The translations under genes and the position numbers were made by a program. From Variimorphobacter saccharofermentans (GTDB taxonomy: Bacteria; Bacillota; Clostridia; Lachnospirales; Lachnospiraceae), in the NCBI RefSeq assembly GCF_014174405.1, contig NZ_JACEGA010000001.1, positions 1,517,001 to 1,581,000 on the forward strand: DNA of 64,000 bases. The letters are read 5' to 3'. Of this stretch, positions 24,741-36,073 are shown piece after piece (within the stretch, counting starts at the first letter, position 1; the number at the start of each line of letters is the position of its first letter). The notes beneath the pieces are model-generated. The model was not told the origin of the DNA, did not search any database, and saw nothing but the letters and a program-made list of their open reading frames with translations.

Positions 24741-26252
24741 TTATATCGATAGATCATACAGCTTGCGATATTTATCCTTTAGATAGTTAACATAATAATC
24801 AGCGTTGAAATCTTCACCACATACATCCTTCAGCAGCTGCTTTGTATTTTTAATTGCTCCATATTTGTGTATATTATCTCTTAAAAATTCTCGTATAGGG
24901 GTTAGATTTCCTTCCTTAAGATACTGTGTTAAGGGCATCTTTTCTTTCATACAGGCATATAGCTGTGATGCAACTGCAGATCCGATAGCATAGGATGGAA
25001 AGTAACCAAACTCACCCCATGACCAATGTGTATCCTGTAAGATACCCTCCGAATCTGTAGTCGGAGATATTCCCATGTACTCCTGATATTTTTGATTCCA
25101 TACTTTTGGAAGCTCTTCTACGGAAACCTCATCCTGAAATATCATTTTTTCAATTTCATAACGGATGATAATATGAATAGGATAGGAAAGCTCATCTGCT
25201 TCGGTTCGGATTAAGCTGGGTGCAGCTTTATTAATCCCTTTAATAAAGTGCTTTAATGTGATATTACACAAGTTCTCTGGGTAGGTTGACTGTAACCGGT
25301 TATAAATCGGCTCCCAAAACTCCTGACTTCTGGCAATAATATTTTCGTAAAACCGTGATTGTGATTCGTGCATTCCCATGGAAGCACCGCCACCAACCAG
25401 TGTCTGAGTAATGGAATCATCTATATTCATTTCGTAAAGGGCATGCCCGCTTTCATGAATAATGGAAAACATTGCACTCTCAAGATTATCCTCCATATAG
25501 CGGTCAGTGATTCTGACATCGTGATTATGAAGCTGAAGTGTAAATGGATGAGCGCTTTCTGCAATAACGCCGCGGTTAAAATCAAAGCCGATATAACCAC
25601 TGAGAAATCTGCAGAATTCCTTTTGCTTTTGTATATCATAATGAAGATAATTATAGCTTTTATCAATGGTATCGGCCTTTTTTGCTACCTCTTTCAGCAA
25701 AGGGATTATTTCTTGCTTCACTTTTTCAAAAAACTGATCTAGTTCAGGGATCATAAAGCATTCATCAAAGTCACTTAATAGAACTTCGTATGGCAGTTGG
25801 CCCTTTTTTGCGCGATAGCAAGCAAATTTCTTTTTTAATTCAATAATCTTTTTCAGATATGGTGCAAAATCCTCATAGCTATTGTCTTTTTTCGCCTTTG
25901 CCCATTTACGATTGGACACAGAAGCTAACTCGTTAAACTCGCGATATTCATCCGGTGGGATACTTTCCAGCTCTTCATAAGTCTTACTTAATTCCCGAAT
26001 AATCGCTCTTTCCTTCTCCGTAAGCTCCTGCTGTTCCTTTTCCTCCTGTAATTTCTTTAGTAACTTTTTTACATCCTCATTAACCAGGCTTTTCATATAC
26101 TCATCCGATAGAATACCGACAACCTTAGCGGTATATTCTGCAGCTTCAAAGGGAGCGGTTGTTTGATCATCCCATTCAAATAAATTCCGTGCTGTCTGCA
26201 AAGCCATTGATTTATCCAAATATGGTTGTAGCTTCTCAAATGTTTTACTCAT
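24741..26252 (-). CDS. M32 family carboxypeptidase (Taq type)
   Basis: This 503-residue zinc metallocarboxypeptidase of family M32 trims residues from peptide C-termini in the cytoplasm. The zinc motif HEXXH is seen as IIHESGHALYEMN, with the downstream Glu supplied by GMHESQSRFYENI. Family segments RITDRYMEDNLESAMFS (as VRITDRYM) and YPIHIIIRYEIEK are present. Length is normal. The start is ATG 26252, five bases after GGAGAGG; a GTG at 26258 would overlap the ribosome site. It stands alone. Confidence 0.94.
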   Translation of the reverse strand: MSKTFEKLQPYLDKSMALQTARNLFEWDDQTTAPFEAAEYTAKVVGILSDEYMKSLVNEDVKKLLKKLQEEKEQQELTEKERAIIRELSKTYEELESIPPDEYREFNELASVSNRKWAKAKKDNSYEDFAPYLKKIIELKKKFACYRAKKGQLPYEVLLSDFDECFMIPELDQFFEKVKQEIIPLLKEVAKKADTIDKSYNYLHYDIQKQKEFCRFLSGYIGFDFNRGVIAESAHPFTLQLHNHDVRITDRYMEDNLESAMFSIIHESGHALYEMNIDDSITQTLVGGGASMGMHESQSRFYENIIARSQEFWEPIYNRLQSTYPENLCNITLKHFIKGINKAAPSLIRTEADELSYPIHIIIRYEIEKMIFQDEVSVEELPKVWNQKYQEYMGISPTTDSEGILQDTHWSWGEFGYFPSYAIGSAVASQLYACMKEKMPLTQYLKEGNLTPIREFLRDNIHKYGAIKNTKQLLKDVCGEDFNADYYVNYLKDKYRKLYDLSI

Positions 26253-26678
26253 AATCACCTCTCCAATTCATGTAATGTTAATATTCTTAGTTCTGTATAT
26301 TATATCATTTATGGACTTGAATAGACCATTCCTTATTGTTTCAAGTACTATATAGTATAACAAGTTTTGCTTCTGGTAACAAACCAATAAATTCCATTTT
26401 ATAGAAATTCATAAATATATGAGAGAATGATTGAATAGGAAAATATACGAATAAATTTGGGATAGATCAATATGGTAATATTTTAGTAAGTATAAATTTA
26501 TATTGATAGTAGTTACAAAATTCGATAAAATAAAATTACCACTAAGTTCCTTTTTTGATTCAAATCACAGACATTACATAGGCAAGAGATATTATTAATA
26601 TATAGGAAGGTAATAGTTTACTCGAATACTTTCCAGATTTTCGTAAATAATAGAAAAGAAGTATGCCATATAAATGTT
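26253..26678. other. Non-coding AT-rich region upstream of the family B element
   Basis: About 430 bases between the divergent carboxypeptidase and enolase genes, before the repeat at 26679. It has no ORF of note, no RNA fold that I recognise and no repeat-family copy. It presumably holds both promoters. Confidence 0.5.
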
Positions 26679-26866
26679 AGGAAATTGCGAAACTCTGAAG
26701 ATGTCTTAATTGTGTATACCGTGGATACATATCCTACGCAATCCCGCTCCTTCCGCTATGGTTTGCTCCGGAATATGTATCCACGGTATACACAATGATC
26801 ACAATTAGTCATGATAAAAGAAAGTTCGCAAAACGTACTTTCTATTGAATAGTTTCTCAATTACCT
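26679..26866. mobile_element. Family B MITE-like element, copy 1 (upstream of eno)
   Basis: This 188-base element has terminal inverted repeats AGGAAATTGCGAAACT and AGTTTCTCAATTACCT. An inner inverted pair, TGTGTATACCGTGGATACAT with its partner ATGTATCCACGGTATACACA, surrounds a centre containing CCGCTCCTTCCGCTATGGTT. Read in reverse complement it aligns along most of its length with 41568-41716, apart from about 40 extra bases near one end. No clear target duplication is visible. It ends 32 bases before the enolase start, so it may carry or separate the promoter. Confidence 0.8.
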
Positions 26867-26883
26867 AAAATAATAGTAAATGA

Positions 26884-28212
<1,329 letters not shown>

Positions 28213-28231
28213 ATTACTTTAATCAAATATG

Positions 28232-28291
28232 AGGAAGGGCTGTTGCAGAATTTATCTCAATTTCAAAGATCATTCTGTAATAGCCCTTCTT
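28232..28291. terminator. Terminator hairpin after enolase
   Basis: GAAGGGCTGTTGCAGAA pairs with TTCTGTAATAGCCCTTC with two mismatches and is followed by TTAATTT. It separates convergent eno and a small hypothetical gene. The GGCTGTTGCA arm is shared with family A outer arms. Confidence 0.7.
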
Positions 28292-28367
28292 AATTTACGT
28301 TAAGGCATAGTAATTGTGCCCCGTGATAAATATATGTTATTAGTGCTGTATAGACCTAGAAATGTTA

Positions 28368-28571
28368 TCATTTGTGCTTTACTTCATAAGGTTCTTTCAT
28401 TTTACAACGATAGGATTTGATGATATTACCGCTCTCTAAGACATATTTTCTTTCCATATTACTGTCGGAATTGAATATATATGGCATATTATCATACAAT
28501 GGCCAGTTATCTCCCATGGAATCATCGTATGGTCTTACGGGAGATGTTTTCATATTAGTGCTTTTATCCAT
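28368..28571 (-). CDS. Small uncharacterised protein
   Basis: This 67-residue hydrophilic protein is one I do not recognise. It has no signal peptide, membrane segment or metal motif. It is rich in Met, Asn, Asp and Tyr in the first half (MGDNWPLYDNMPYIF) and basic toward the end (IIKSYRCKMKEPYEVKHK). GGGGTG lies six bases before ATG 28571, which supports translation. It lies between the enolase terminator and the convergent or adjacent Ca2+-ATPase. It could be a small spore or cell-surface protein, but nothing shows this. Confidence 0.5.
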   Translation of the reverse strand: MDKSTNMKTSPVRPYDDSMGDNWPLYDNMPYIFNSDSNMERKYVLESGNIIKSYRCKMKEPYEVKHK

Positions 28572-28635
28572 GCTAACACCCCATTTACATTCGTATAATA
28601 TGTACCTTTACACTTTAACTATATACCCAAATTCA

Positions 28636-31356
28636 CTAGATTTCAAGAGAGAAGTTCTTTTGGGGATGATATCGTGCGTTCAGTATTTTTTGGAATTCTA
28701 CAATTACAATTGGAGCCATGGACAAAAGCAAGGTGATAGCCCATTGACGGAAGGATAATGGTACAACTTGAAATACCTTTGCTAAAGGAGGGATAGTAAT
28801 AACACTAACCTGTAGGAAGGCGCAGATTAAAAACGAATACACCAGTTTTCTGTTGCTGAATAGACCGATGGAAGCCAGGGAATATTCGCTTCTCATATTG
28901 AAAGAGTGAAATAACTGGGATAGGCTTAATACTGCAAAAGCCATGGTCCTTCCAACCCAGGGTGTATAAACACCCGGTAAAGCATTGCTTATGTTCTGTT
29001 CCGCAAAGGAACGTTGAATCGTAGGAAGATCGTAGTAATAATATCCAATAACAAATGCCAGAAGAGCTAATGAGCCAATCATAATTCCTTCTATGATAAT
29101 ACGAATAGCTAGACCATCTGCGAATAACCCTTTACTAGGTGAAACCGGCTTTTTCTTCATGATATCCTTCGCTGTGGGTTCTACACCAAGGGATATAGCA
29201 GGAAGAGAATCAGTTACTAAATTAACCCATAATAATTGAACTGCGATTAAGGGAGTCGGTAAACCTAATATGATTGCCACAAAGATGGTAAGAATCTCAC
29301 CAATATTGCTTGATAACAGAAAATGAACGGCTTTTTTGATATTATCATAAATACCCCTGCCTTCTTTTACCGCTGAAACAATGGTTGCAAAATTATCGTC
29401 GGTTAATATCATATCAGCAGCATTCTTAGCAACATCTGTTCCGGTAATACCCATAGCACATCCGATATCAGCCGTTTTTAAGGCGGGAGCGTCATTTACT
29501 CCATCTCCAGTCATGGCTACCACTTCACCACGGCTTTGAAAAGCCTTTACAATCCGGACTTTATGCTCAGGGGATACTCGTGCAAATACACTATACCGGT
29601 AAATATTATCGGACAGCTCCTCATTACTCATTCTTTGAAGCACATCACCGGTTATCGCTTCATCTCCATTCGCAAGAATCCCAAGCTCCTTCGCGATCGC
29701 CTTTGCAGTTAATACATGATCACCGGTTATCATGACAGGCTTAATACCGGCCTGGCGACACAGCCTGACAGCATCCTTAACCTCTTCTCGTGGAGGGTCA
29801 ATCATACCGATTAATCCGATAAACGTTAATCCATTCTCTAGCTCGGAGGAGCTTGCTTTTACTTTATCTCTGCTAATATTCTTGTAAGCAATGGCAATTA
29901 CTCGCAATGCTTTTTCCGTCATCGAGTTATTTAAGGCAATCAGTCGGTTCTTTTCCTTATTGGTAATTGGAAGATGTTTTCCGTTCTGGTATACAGTGGT
30001 GCATCGGTTTATCATAAAATCGAAGGCGCCCTTTGTAATGCTTCGATAGGTATGGTCTTTTGACTTATGAACGGTAGTCATAAGCTTTCTTGCAGAATCA
30101 AATGGTATTTCGTGCACTCTTTGATATGAGGTATCAAGTATATTTTTATTAGAACCATGATGATAGGCAGCCAGTACCAAAGCTTTTTCAGTGGGCTCAC
30201 CAGACACATTGATATTATTTCCTTCCTGTAGTATAGCATCATTACATAGTGCAGCATGGGAGAGTAAAAACGTTCCGAAATCACTATTCATTTTTTCTGT
30301 TCCATTGAGGGAGCAGATTTCTGTTACCGTCATGATATTCTGAGTCAAGGTGCCTGTTTTGTCGGAGCAGATTACGGTAGCACTACCAAGTGTTTCTACT
30401 GCCGGAAGCTTTCGAATAACAGAATTCTTTTTGGCCATTCGTTGTACACCTAGGGATAGCATAATTGTCACGATAGCAGGTAATCCTTCGGGGATGGCAG
30501 CAACGGCGAGACTGACGGAGGTCATAAACATATCGAAGATTGGTAGCTGCTTGATGATTCCCATAATGAAAATTACTGCACAGATTACTAGTGCAGCGAT
30601 TCCTAATATTTTACCGGTTTTTGCCAGTCGCTTCTGTAAGGGAGTCATGGGTGTTTCATCCTCCATGATAAGCTTTGCAATATGACCTACCTGTGTGTTC
30701 ATTCCGGTTTCGGTCACTACAGCGAGCCCCCTGCCATAGGTAACGGTACTGGTAGCTAGAACCATATTAATACGATCACCAAGGCCGGTATCTGGTTTTA
30801 AGATAACCTCAGCGTTTTTTTCTACAGGATGGGATTCCCCTGTTAATGAAGCCTCCTCCACTCTTAGATTTACAGAGGAAAGCAATCGTCCATCAGCGGG
30901 GACAAAGCAGCCGGTTTCCAACAGGATAATATCACCAGGTACTAATTCGGAGGAATCGATAACTAGTACATGCTTATCACGAAGCACATGTGCCGTAGGA
31001 GCAGACATTTTCTTTAAAGCTTCCAGAGCTTTCTCGGCACGCGCTTCTTGAAGCACACCCAGGGATGCATTTACAGTTATAATACAAAGGATGATAACGG
31101 GATCAACAAAATCCGGTTCTCCATCAAAATAGGACACGATAAATGAAATAATTGCTGCTAGTATAAGAATCAGTATCATAAAATCAGCAAATTGAGCAAA
31201 AAACCTTACCAAAAGACTTTTGCCTTTCTTTGCTTCGAGAATGTTCTTGCCATAAGCTTGCTGCCTCGCGAATGCTTCCTTTTCTGACAATCCGGAATCT
31301 GGCAATACTTTTAATTTTTTTAGTACTTCTTCTTTTGAAAGACAATGCCACTGCAT
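28636..31356 (-). CDS. P-type Ca2+-transporting ATPase
   Basis: This 906-residue P2A-type cation pump most likely exports Ca2+. Order: N-terminal cation-ATPase domain ([13 protein letters not shown]), transmembrane pairs, actuator motif [10 protein letters not shown] (TGES), the membrane Ca2+-site [11 protein letters not shown], the phosphorylation motif [11 protein letters not shown], the nucleotide-binding [11 protein letters not shown], hinge [13 protein letters not shown], and C-terminal membrane helices including [18 protein letters not shown]. It is complete. Alternative ion specificity (Mn2+) is possible. GGGAG lies upstream of ATG 31356. It is transcribed alone, divergent from the MATE gene. 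Confidence 0.95.
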   Translation of the reverse strand: MQWHCLSKEEVLKKLKVLPDSGLSEKEAFARQQAYGKNILEAKKGKSLLVRFFAQFADFMILILILAAIISFIVSYFDGEPDFVDPVIILCIITVNASLGVLQEARAEKALEALKKMSAPTAHVLRDKHVLVIDSSELVPGDIILLETGCFVPADGRLLSSVNLRVEEASLTGESHPVEKNAEVILKPDTGLGDRINMVLATSTVTYGRGLAVVTETGMNTQVGHIAKLIMEDETPMTPLQKRLAKTGKILGIAALVICAVIFIMGIIKQLPIFDMFMTSVSLAVAAIPEGLPAIVTIMLSLGVQRMAKKNSVIRKLPAVETLGSATVICSDKTGTLTQNIMTVTEICSLNGTEKMNSDFGTFLLSHAALCNDAILQEGNNINVSGEPTEKALVLAAYHHGSNKNILDTSYQRVHEIPFDSARKLMTTVHKSKDHTYRSITKGAFDFMINRCTTVYQNGKHLPITNKEKNRLIALNNSMTEKALRVIAIAYKNISRDKVKASSSELENGLTFIGLIGMIDPPREEVKDAVRLCRQAGIKPVMITGDHVLTAKAIAKELGILANGDEAITGDVLQRMSNEELSDNIYRYSVFARVSPEHKVRIVKAFQSRGEVVAMTGDGVNDAPALKTADIGCAMGITGTDVAKNAADMILTDDNFATIVSAVKEGRGIYDNIKKAVHFLLSSNIGEILTIFVAIILGLPTPLIAVQLLWVNLVTDSLPAISLGVEPTAKDIMKKKPVSPSKGLFADGLAIRIIIEGIMIGSLALLAFVIGYYYYDLPTIQRSFAEQNISNALPGVYTPWVGRTMAFAVLSLSQLFHSFNMRSEYSLASIGLFSNRKLVYSFLICAFLQVSVITIPPLAKVFQVVPLSFRQWAITLLLSMAPIVIVEFQKILNARYHPQKNFSLEI

Positions 31357-31581
31357 GAGGTCATCACTCCCGATAAGGGTAATCTTCTTTTAATTATATG
31401 AATACGTATTTGGAATATGAATGGAATAGGATGACAGGCGAATAGTAGCAACTACAACGATATGACATTATATTTATGATATAAAACATTTTACTTTCTT
31501 CTTTTTCAGTGTATAATACTTCGAGTAATGATAGAAGTTAATTGAGATATTGGTTGAGCAATGTGAGGTCTCAAGACTTTG

Positions 31582-32955
31582 ATGAAAGGTATGGTTAATG
31601 ATATGCAGAAGAGTATTACTAGAGATATGACTAACGGTTCACCAGCAAAACTAATATTGAAATTTTCATTTCCGATGTTATTGGGTAATTTGTTTCAACA
31701 ATTATATAATATGGTGGATTCTATCGTGGTAGGGAAGTTTGTTGGTAAGGATGCTTTGGCTGCAGTAGGAGCTACTGGATCGTTGGGGTTTCTTATCATA
31801 GGCTTGGCCTTTGGTTTGGCCGCAGGTGTATCCATTGTTATTTCCCAATATTTTGGTGCGAAAGACTATGACAATGTCCGTAAAGGCTTTGCCACTGCTA
31901 CCTACATAATCATCGGCAGTGCTTTGATTATGGGTATCATCGGTTTCTTTTCCTGTCGAACTTTGCTTGAAATATTGAATACACCGGAATCAATCATAGA
32001 TCAGTCTGAGCTTTACTTAAAGATTACATTTGCAGGAATTCTAGGTGTATCCTGCTATAATGGGATGTCTGCGGTATTGAGAGCGTTGGGAGATTCTGTT
32101 ACACCTTTAATCTTCCTTGCTGTGGCAAGCATTCTAAATGTGGTGCTTGACTTGTTATTTGTCGTGGTATTTCATTGGGATGTGCCGGGTGTTGCCATTG
32201 CAACCATAATATCCCAATTTGTATCGGCAATTGGATGTATCGTTTACGCAATGGCCAGAGTGAAGATTCTACGGATACCGTTGCATGAGTTTAAACCGGA
32301 CAAGACTATCTTTAAAAAATGTATTAAACTGGGCATTCCTGTAGCATTACAGAATTCATTCGTTTCGATTTCAATGACCGCTTTACAATGGGTTATTAAT
32401 GGATATGAAGAGGTAGTAATCGCTGCAAATACTGTGGTACTGCGTATTGAGCAGTTGGTATTACAGCCCGGTATGTCCGTAGGAGCTGCATTGGCAGCTT
32501 ATGCAGGACAGAATGTGGGAGCTGGAAGAATTGATCGAGCCAGAAGTGGATATAAGTGGGCATCGATTATTATCATTATATTCAGCGTTATCATGTTACC
32601 CGTAATGTATTTTGGCGGAGGCCTTCTGATGGACTTATTTACGAAGAAGGAGGATGTGGACGTAGTAATCATTGGTATCAAGGCAATTCGTATCACCTGT
32701 TTCTTTTACTCAGCGGTGGGTATGATATTTGTATCAAGAAACTTCCTGAGCGGAACAGGAGATATTCGCATACCGATGGTTATGGGTTTTGTAGAAGTTA
32801 TATGCAGAGTTTTCTTTGCTGTTGTGTTACCGAACTTTATTGGGTTTTACGGAATTTGGTGGTCAACTGCATTAACCTGGGTGTTTACCGCTATTGTAGG
32901 TATTGTTCGTGAATGGACGGGCATATGGAAGACAAAATCAATTGTACAACCATAA
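31582..32955 (+). CDS. MATE family efflux transporter
   Basis: This ~457-residue membrane exporter of the MATE/DinF type typically uses Na+ or H+ gradients to expel drugs or metabolites. Twelve hydrophobic spans in two MatE repeats are visible. Family sequence at the N-terminus is DMTNGSPAKLILKFSFPMLLGNLFQQLYNMVDSIVVGKFVG, and the second half begins near IPVALQNSFVSIS. The start is uncertain: ATGs occur at 31582, 31591 and 31603, and none has an ideal ribosome site. The shortest (MQKSITRDMTNG) fits the family best. Substrate is unknown. Confidence 0.9.
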   Translation: MKGMVNDMQKSITRDMTNGSPAKLILKFSFPMLLGNLFQQLYNMVDSIVVGKFVGKDALAAVGATGSLGFLIIGLAFGLAAGVSIVISQYFGAKDYDNVRKGFATATYIIIGSALIMGIIGFFSCRTLLEILNTPESIIDQSELYLKITFAGILGVSCYNGMSAVLRALGDSVTPLIFLAVASILNVVLDLLFVVVFHWDVPGVAIATIISQFVSAIGCIVYAMARVKILRIPLHEFKPDKTIFKKCIKLGIPVALQNSFVSISMTALQWVINGYEEVVIAANTVVLRIEQLVLQPGMSVGAALAAYAGQNVGAGRIDRARSGYKWASIIIIIFSVIMLPVMYFGGGLLMDLFTKKEDVDVVIIGIKAIRITCFFYSAVGMIFVSRNFLSGTGDIRIPMVMGFVEVICRVFFAVVLPNFIGFYGIWWSTALTWVFTAIVGIVREWTGIWKTKSIVQP

Positions 32956-32962
32956 AATTGAA

Positions 32963-33574
32963 TCACTTATGCTTTAGCTCTTTCTTGTTTTTATGTTTTA
33001 TTATTCGACTAATAAGAAACGCTAAAAGGCAGGTAAACGCTACAGGTATGAGATTATGCTTGTAGCGTTCGTAATATATACCGACATATTGATAGTTTTC
33101 TCGTAGCATATAACCTAACCCAATCAGCAGTGTGTTCCAGATGGTTATACCTATAGCGGAGGCTGTAAAATAGGTGATCGGATGCAATTTGGAAGCACCG
33201 GCAATCAAAGCAATATAGGTTCTTATCAATGGAATAACTCTGCCGATGCATACGGCTGAGGCACCATGTACCTTAAATTTTTCGTTAGCTGATTCTATTC
33301 CCTTCTTTGCTTTTGGAAATTTGTGTGAAATGCCATTAATGATGGCACCTCCGCCATACCATCCGACAGCATAGCATATGCCGGTACCTATCAATCCAGC
33401 AATAACACTTAATGGAAGAATTATTAGGAAACTTGTTTGATTCACAGAAGCTACCGCTCCAGAGAAGGGAAGAACAATTTCACTGGATACAGGAAAACAG
33501 GCATATTCCAGAAGAATTATGACAAAGATAGCAATTAAGCCATATTCATTAATAATATTGGTAATAAAACTCAT
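32963..33574 (-). CDS. DedA family membrane protein
   Basis: This 203-residue DedA/VTT-domain membrane protein belongs to a family implicated in lipid flipping (undecaprenyl phosphate or phospholipid scrambling) and membrane homeostasis. Features: an early span, FPVSSEIVLPFSGAVA with the conserved Glu, GTGICYAVGWYGGG, the family segment GRVIPLIRTYIALIAGASKLH, and C-terminal spans with a Lys-rich tail. The start is ATG 33574, preceded by TTGGAGAAAGCT; the longer frame (33586) uses a TTG overlapping the ribosome site. It is convergent with the MATE gene, the stops being only about seven bases apart. Confidence 0.9.
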   Translation of the reverse strand: MSFITNIINEYGLIAIFVIILLEYACFPVSSEIVLPFSGAVASVNQTSFLIILPLSVIAGLIGTGICYAVGWYGGGAIINGISHKFPKAKKGIESANEKFKVHGASAVCIGRVIPLIRTYIALIAGASKLHPITYFTASAIGITIWNTLLIGLGYMLRENYQYVGIYYERYKHNLIPVAFTCLLAFLISRIIKHKNKKELKHK

Positions 33575-33893
33575 AGCTTTCTCCAAATATACTGATTCGA
33601 ATAAAGTATATGCCGTAAGAAAAGGAAACTTGTGTGAAATTGTATCAATAGGTGATATTTCTTATGGAAAATGATTGGACAAGAATAGCTTTTTTTATTA
33701 TAATAGGTAAAATAATCTATAATTAATTTTATTCTTGTGTTAGAATTATGAATAGTGGCAACGATTTACTGAAATGTTACTATATTATAAGGCTGATAGA
33801 TAAAATACCAGCCAATTGATAAGCAATCATGACTTAACAGAATAAAATATATTATACATGTGTATGATGAGTGGATACAGGGGGAGAAGTTAG
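33575..33893. other. Intergenic region between divergent dedA-like and pgsA
   Basis: A 319-base AT-rich gap. It presumably contains the promoters of the two divergent genes. No ORF, repeat-family copy, strong hairpin or recognisable riboswitch is seen. Confidence 0.5.
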
Positions 33894-34481
33894 ATGAAAT
33901 TACTATCTAAATTTTCAAAAAAGGATTTATGGAGCGTTCCGAATATTCTATGTTATATACGGTTTATGCTGATTCCCATATTTCTAATTCTTTATATTAG
34001 AGCCGAGGAGCCAGTAGAATATCTGAAAGCGGCAGCAATCGTATTCTTATCGGGATTAACGGACTTTTTGGATGGATTTATAGCCCGAAGATTTGATATG
34101 GTTACCGAGTTGGGAAAGCTGATAGATCCTTTAGCAGATAAATTAACACAGGCGTCATTAATATTCGTTTTGGTTGTTAAATTTAAGTGGATGATTTTAC
34201 TGCTGGTTCTTTTTGTTGCAATGCAGTTGTTTCTACTGATAGCTGGCTTGGTAATGCTAAGAAAGGGAACAAAGTTGAATGGAGCAAAATGGTTTGGTAA
34301 GGTATCAACAACAGTCTTTTATGCGGTGATGTTAGTTCTTGTTGCAGTTCCTACCTTATCTACGAACATAACAAATGTGCTAATGCTGATATGCGGTGCA
34401 TTTCTATTGTTATCATTTTTGCTTTATATAAGGGAATACGTGGATATGTATCATAGATTAGAACGTGTGGAACAGAAATAA
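33894..34481 (+). CDS. pgsA: CDP-alcohol phosphatidyltransferase (PgsA-like)
   Basis: This 195-residue integral membrane enzyme joins CDP-diacylglycerol to an alcohol, most likely glycerol-3-phosphate, giving phosphatidylglycerophosphate. The catalytic motif D-x2-D-G-x2-A-R-x8-G-x3-D-x3-D is complete in LTDFLDGFIARRFDMVTELGKLIDPLADK (residues ~57-85). The N-terminus reads WSVPNILCYIRFMLIPIF, typical of PgsA. Several membrane spans follow. A cardiolipin-synthase-like relative cannot be excluded. GGGGGAG is seven bases upstream of ATG 33894. It is convergent with the LacI regulator. Confidence 0.88.
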   Translation: MKLLSKFSKKDLWSVPNILCYIRFMLIPIFLILYIRAEEPVEYLKAAAIVFLSGLTDFLDGFIARRFDMVTELGKLIDPLADKLTQASLIFVLVVKFKWMILLLVLFVAMQLFLLIAGLVMLRKGTKLNGAKWFGKVSTTVFYAVMLVLVAVPTLSTNITNVLMLICGAFLLLSFLLYIREYVDMYHRLERVEQK

Positions 34482-34557
34482 TATCATGTAATAACGACGG
34501 ATGGAAACGCGTAAAATGAATCGGAAGCAATAATGTATATCGTTTCTTTTTTATATA

Positions 34558-34646
34558 CAAGAGGCTGTTGCATACTATGCGGAGATTATAACTTACCTCA
34601 CACAGACGGTAGTTATAATCCCCACATCATATGCAACAGCCTCTTG
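34558..34646. repeat. Family A element acting as a bidirectional terminator
   Basis: CAAGAGGCTGTTGCATA (34558-34574) and TATGCAACAGCCTCTTG (34630-34646) form a perfect 17-bp stem. Inside lie the family A arms GAGATTATAACTTACC and GTTATAATCCCC around TCACACAGACGG. It fills the gap between the convergent pgsA and lacI-like genes. Confidence 0.8.
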
Positions 34647-34663
34647 TATTATCTACGATATCA

Positions 34664-35659
34664 TTAATTTTTGCATGGCCCGGTGCTTTCCCGTTGGATG
34701 AATTTGGCACGAAGCAGCAATTTACTAATGGTGACATTGTGTACAAGACCATCTAAAAGTAAAAACGCACTTTTACCTAAATCCGTACGATCCTGACGGA
34801 TGGTGGTAAGAGATGGAGTTAACTGGGACGCGATGGGAAGATCATCAAAACCTATCACACTTACATCCTCAGGTACCTTTAACCCCAACTTATGTAGTTC
34901 TGTAATAACTCCGGTTGCGATCAGATCACTTGCACACATAATTGCGGTTGCCCCGTGTTTAACAAAGCCTGGTACATAATCCTTTGCACAGTCCGGTACA
35001 TAATAACCATATTCAATTAAATCTTCATTAACCTCTAGACCATGTTTTTCCATACTGGTGATAAAGGATTGCTGTCTTTGTTCGGATACCATGGAATTCT
35101 TAGATCCGTTAAGAAAGGCAATCTTCTTATGACCCAGACTATATAAATGGGATACTGCAAGATCGATACCCTCATAGTTGTCAGTACCAACATAACCAAT
35201 ATGATTATTTCGTTCAATATAATTATCTAGTAGAACAGTAGGTACAGAGGTCTTATTTAATTGCTGTACCCAATCATCATGTAGGGTGAAACCTAGTAGA
35301 AACGCTCCGCTATAACCGTTTTTTAGCATATAGGAGTCGAACTTTTCAGCAGTTTGCATATTCAGGTTCGTCGGAACGACATTTACATCCCAATGTCTTC
35401 TGGCAGCAGCCAATTTAAAGCCAACAATAATTTCGTAACCGAATTGTTCGATGTTTTCATAATCCATATTCTCGATAAATATGCATACTTTTCTCGAGCC
35501 AGAGGCTTTCATTTTCTTCGATGCATAACCCATCTCTACAGCAGTGTCTAATACAAGCTGACGCATTTCATCACTAATATCACTGGCACCATTTAACCCC
35601 TTGGATACGGTGCTAACTGCTATCCCGAGTTTATTTGCAATGTCTTTTATCGTTGCCAT
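34664..35659 (-). CDS. LacI family transcriptional regulator of the maltodextrin locus
   Basis: This 331-residue repressor has an N-terminal LacI helix-turn-helix (TIKDIANKLGIAVSTVSKGLNG, residues ~2-24) and a periplasmic-binding-protein-like sensor domain ending LTTIRQDRTDLGKSAFLLLDG. It is divergent from malQ and next to genes for maltodextrin and glycogen breakdown, which suggests that it is their MalR-type regulator (inference). TTTCGAA-type sites lie in the intergenic region, one of them overlapping the malQ promoter start region. GGGAGG lies eight bases before ATG 35659. Confidence 0.92.
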   Translation of the reverse strand: MATIKDIANKLGIAVSTVSKGLNGASDISDEMRQLVLDTAVEMGYASKKMKASGSRKVCIFIENMDYENIEQFGYEIIVGFKLAAARRHWDVNVVPTNLNMQTAEKFDSYMLKNGYSGAFLLGFTLHDDWVQQLNKTSVPTVLLDNYIERNNHIGYVGTDNYEGIDLAVSHLYSLGHKKIAFLNGSKNSMVSEQRQQSFITSMEKHGLEVNEDLIEYGYYVPDCAKDYVPGFVKHGATAIMCASDLIATGVITELHKLGLKVPEDVSVIGFDDLPIASQLTPSLTTIRQDRTDLGKSAFLLLDGLVHNVTISKLLLRAKFIQRESTGPCKN

Positions 35660-35965
35660 GGATTTTCCTCCCTACAGTGTATTTGCTCTGTATAAAAATC
35701 ATATTTAGTATAACCCTAAGTAATATCATTTTCAATATATGATTTTGCTTTTCGATCTGTATCGCGGAATGAGAGGTGACTTTAAAATTAAATTTTCGAA
35801 AAAACATAATCATATTTATATTTTACTTGTTATTTTCGAATAATTCAATAATAAAATGTAATATAAATCCAAACACATTAAACTCTAATAAGTAATAATG
35901 GACAAAATTATAACAATAGAATGCTGTTTTAATATGAAAAATTACAACATAATAATATGGTATTA

Positions 35966-35994
35966 TTGACAAAATACAAAATAGGTGGTATTCT
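35966..35994 (+). promoter_or_regulatory. SigA-type promoter of malQ
   Basis: TTGACA (35966-35971), a 17-base spacer and TATTCT (35989-35994). Transcription would begin near 36001, which rules out translation from any start upstream of it (for example 35957) and supports ATG 36074. Confidence 0.75.
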
Positions 35995-36004
35995 ATCTAT
36001 AGAG

Positions 36005-36022
36005 TTTCGAAAATTTCCGAAA
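36005..36022. promoter_or_regulatory. Candidate LacI-type operator at the malQ start site
   Basis: TTTCGAAAATTTCCGAAA is an 18-base near-palindrome (two mismatches) placed just after the predicted transcription start, a classic repressor position. Related TTTTCGAA sites occur at 35793-35804 and 35832-35843, nearer the divergent regulator gene, and might serve autoregulation. Confidence 0.55.
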
Positions 36023-36073
36023 ATAACAAATAAATTAAATTGCTTTATTACTAAATCGAGAGTGAGTAAAAGT

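Noticed and set aside
36005..36022. Reading the TTTCGAAA site as a cre (CcpA) site.
   Set aside because: It lacks the TGWAANCGNTNWCA pattern; position and sequence fit a local LacI-family regulator better.
35957..36073. Upstream extension of malQ by 39 codons.
   Set aside because: This region contains the TTGACA-TATTCT promoter and the operator, so it cannot be translated from that promoter.
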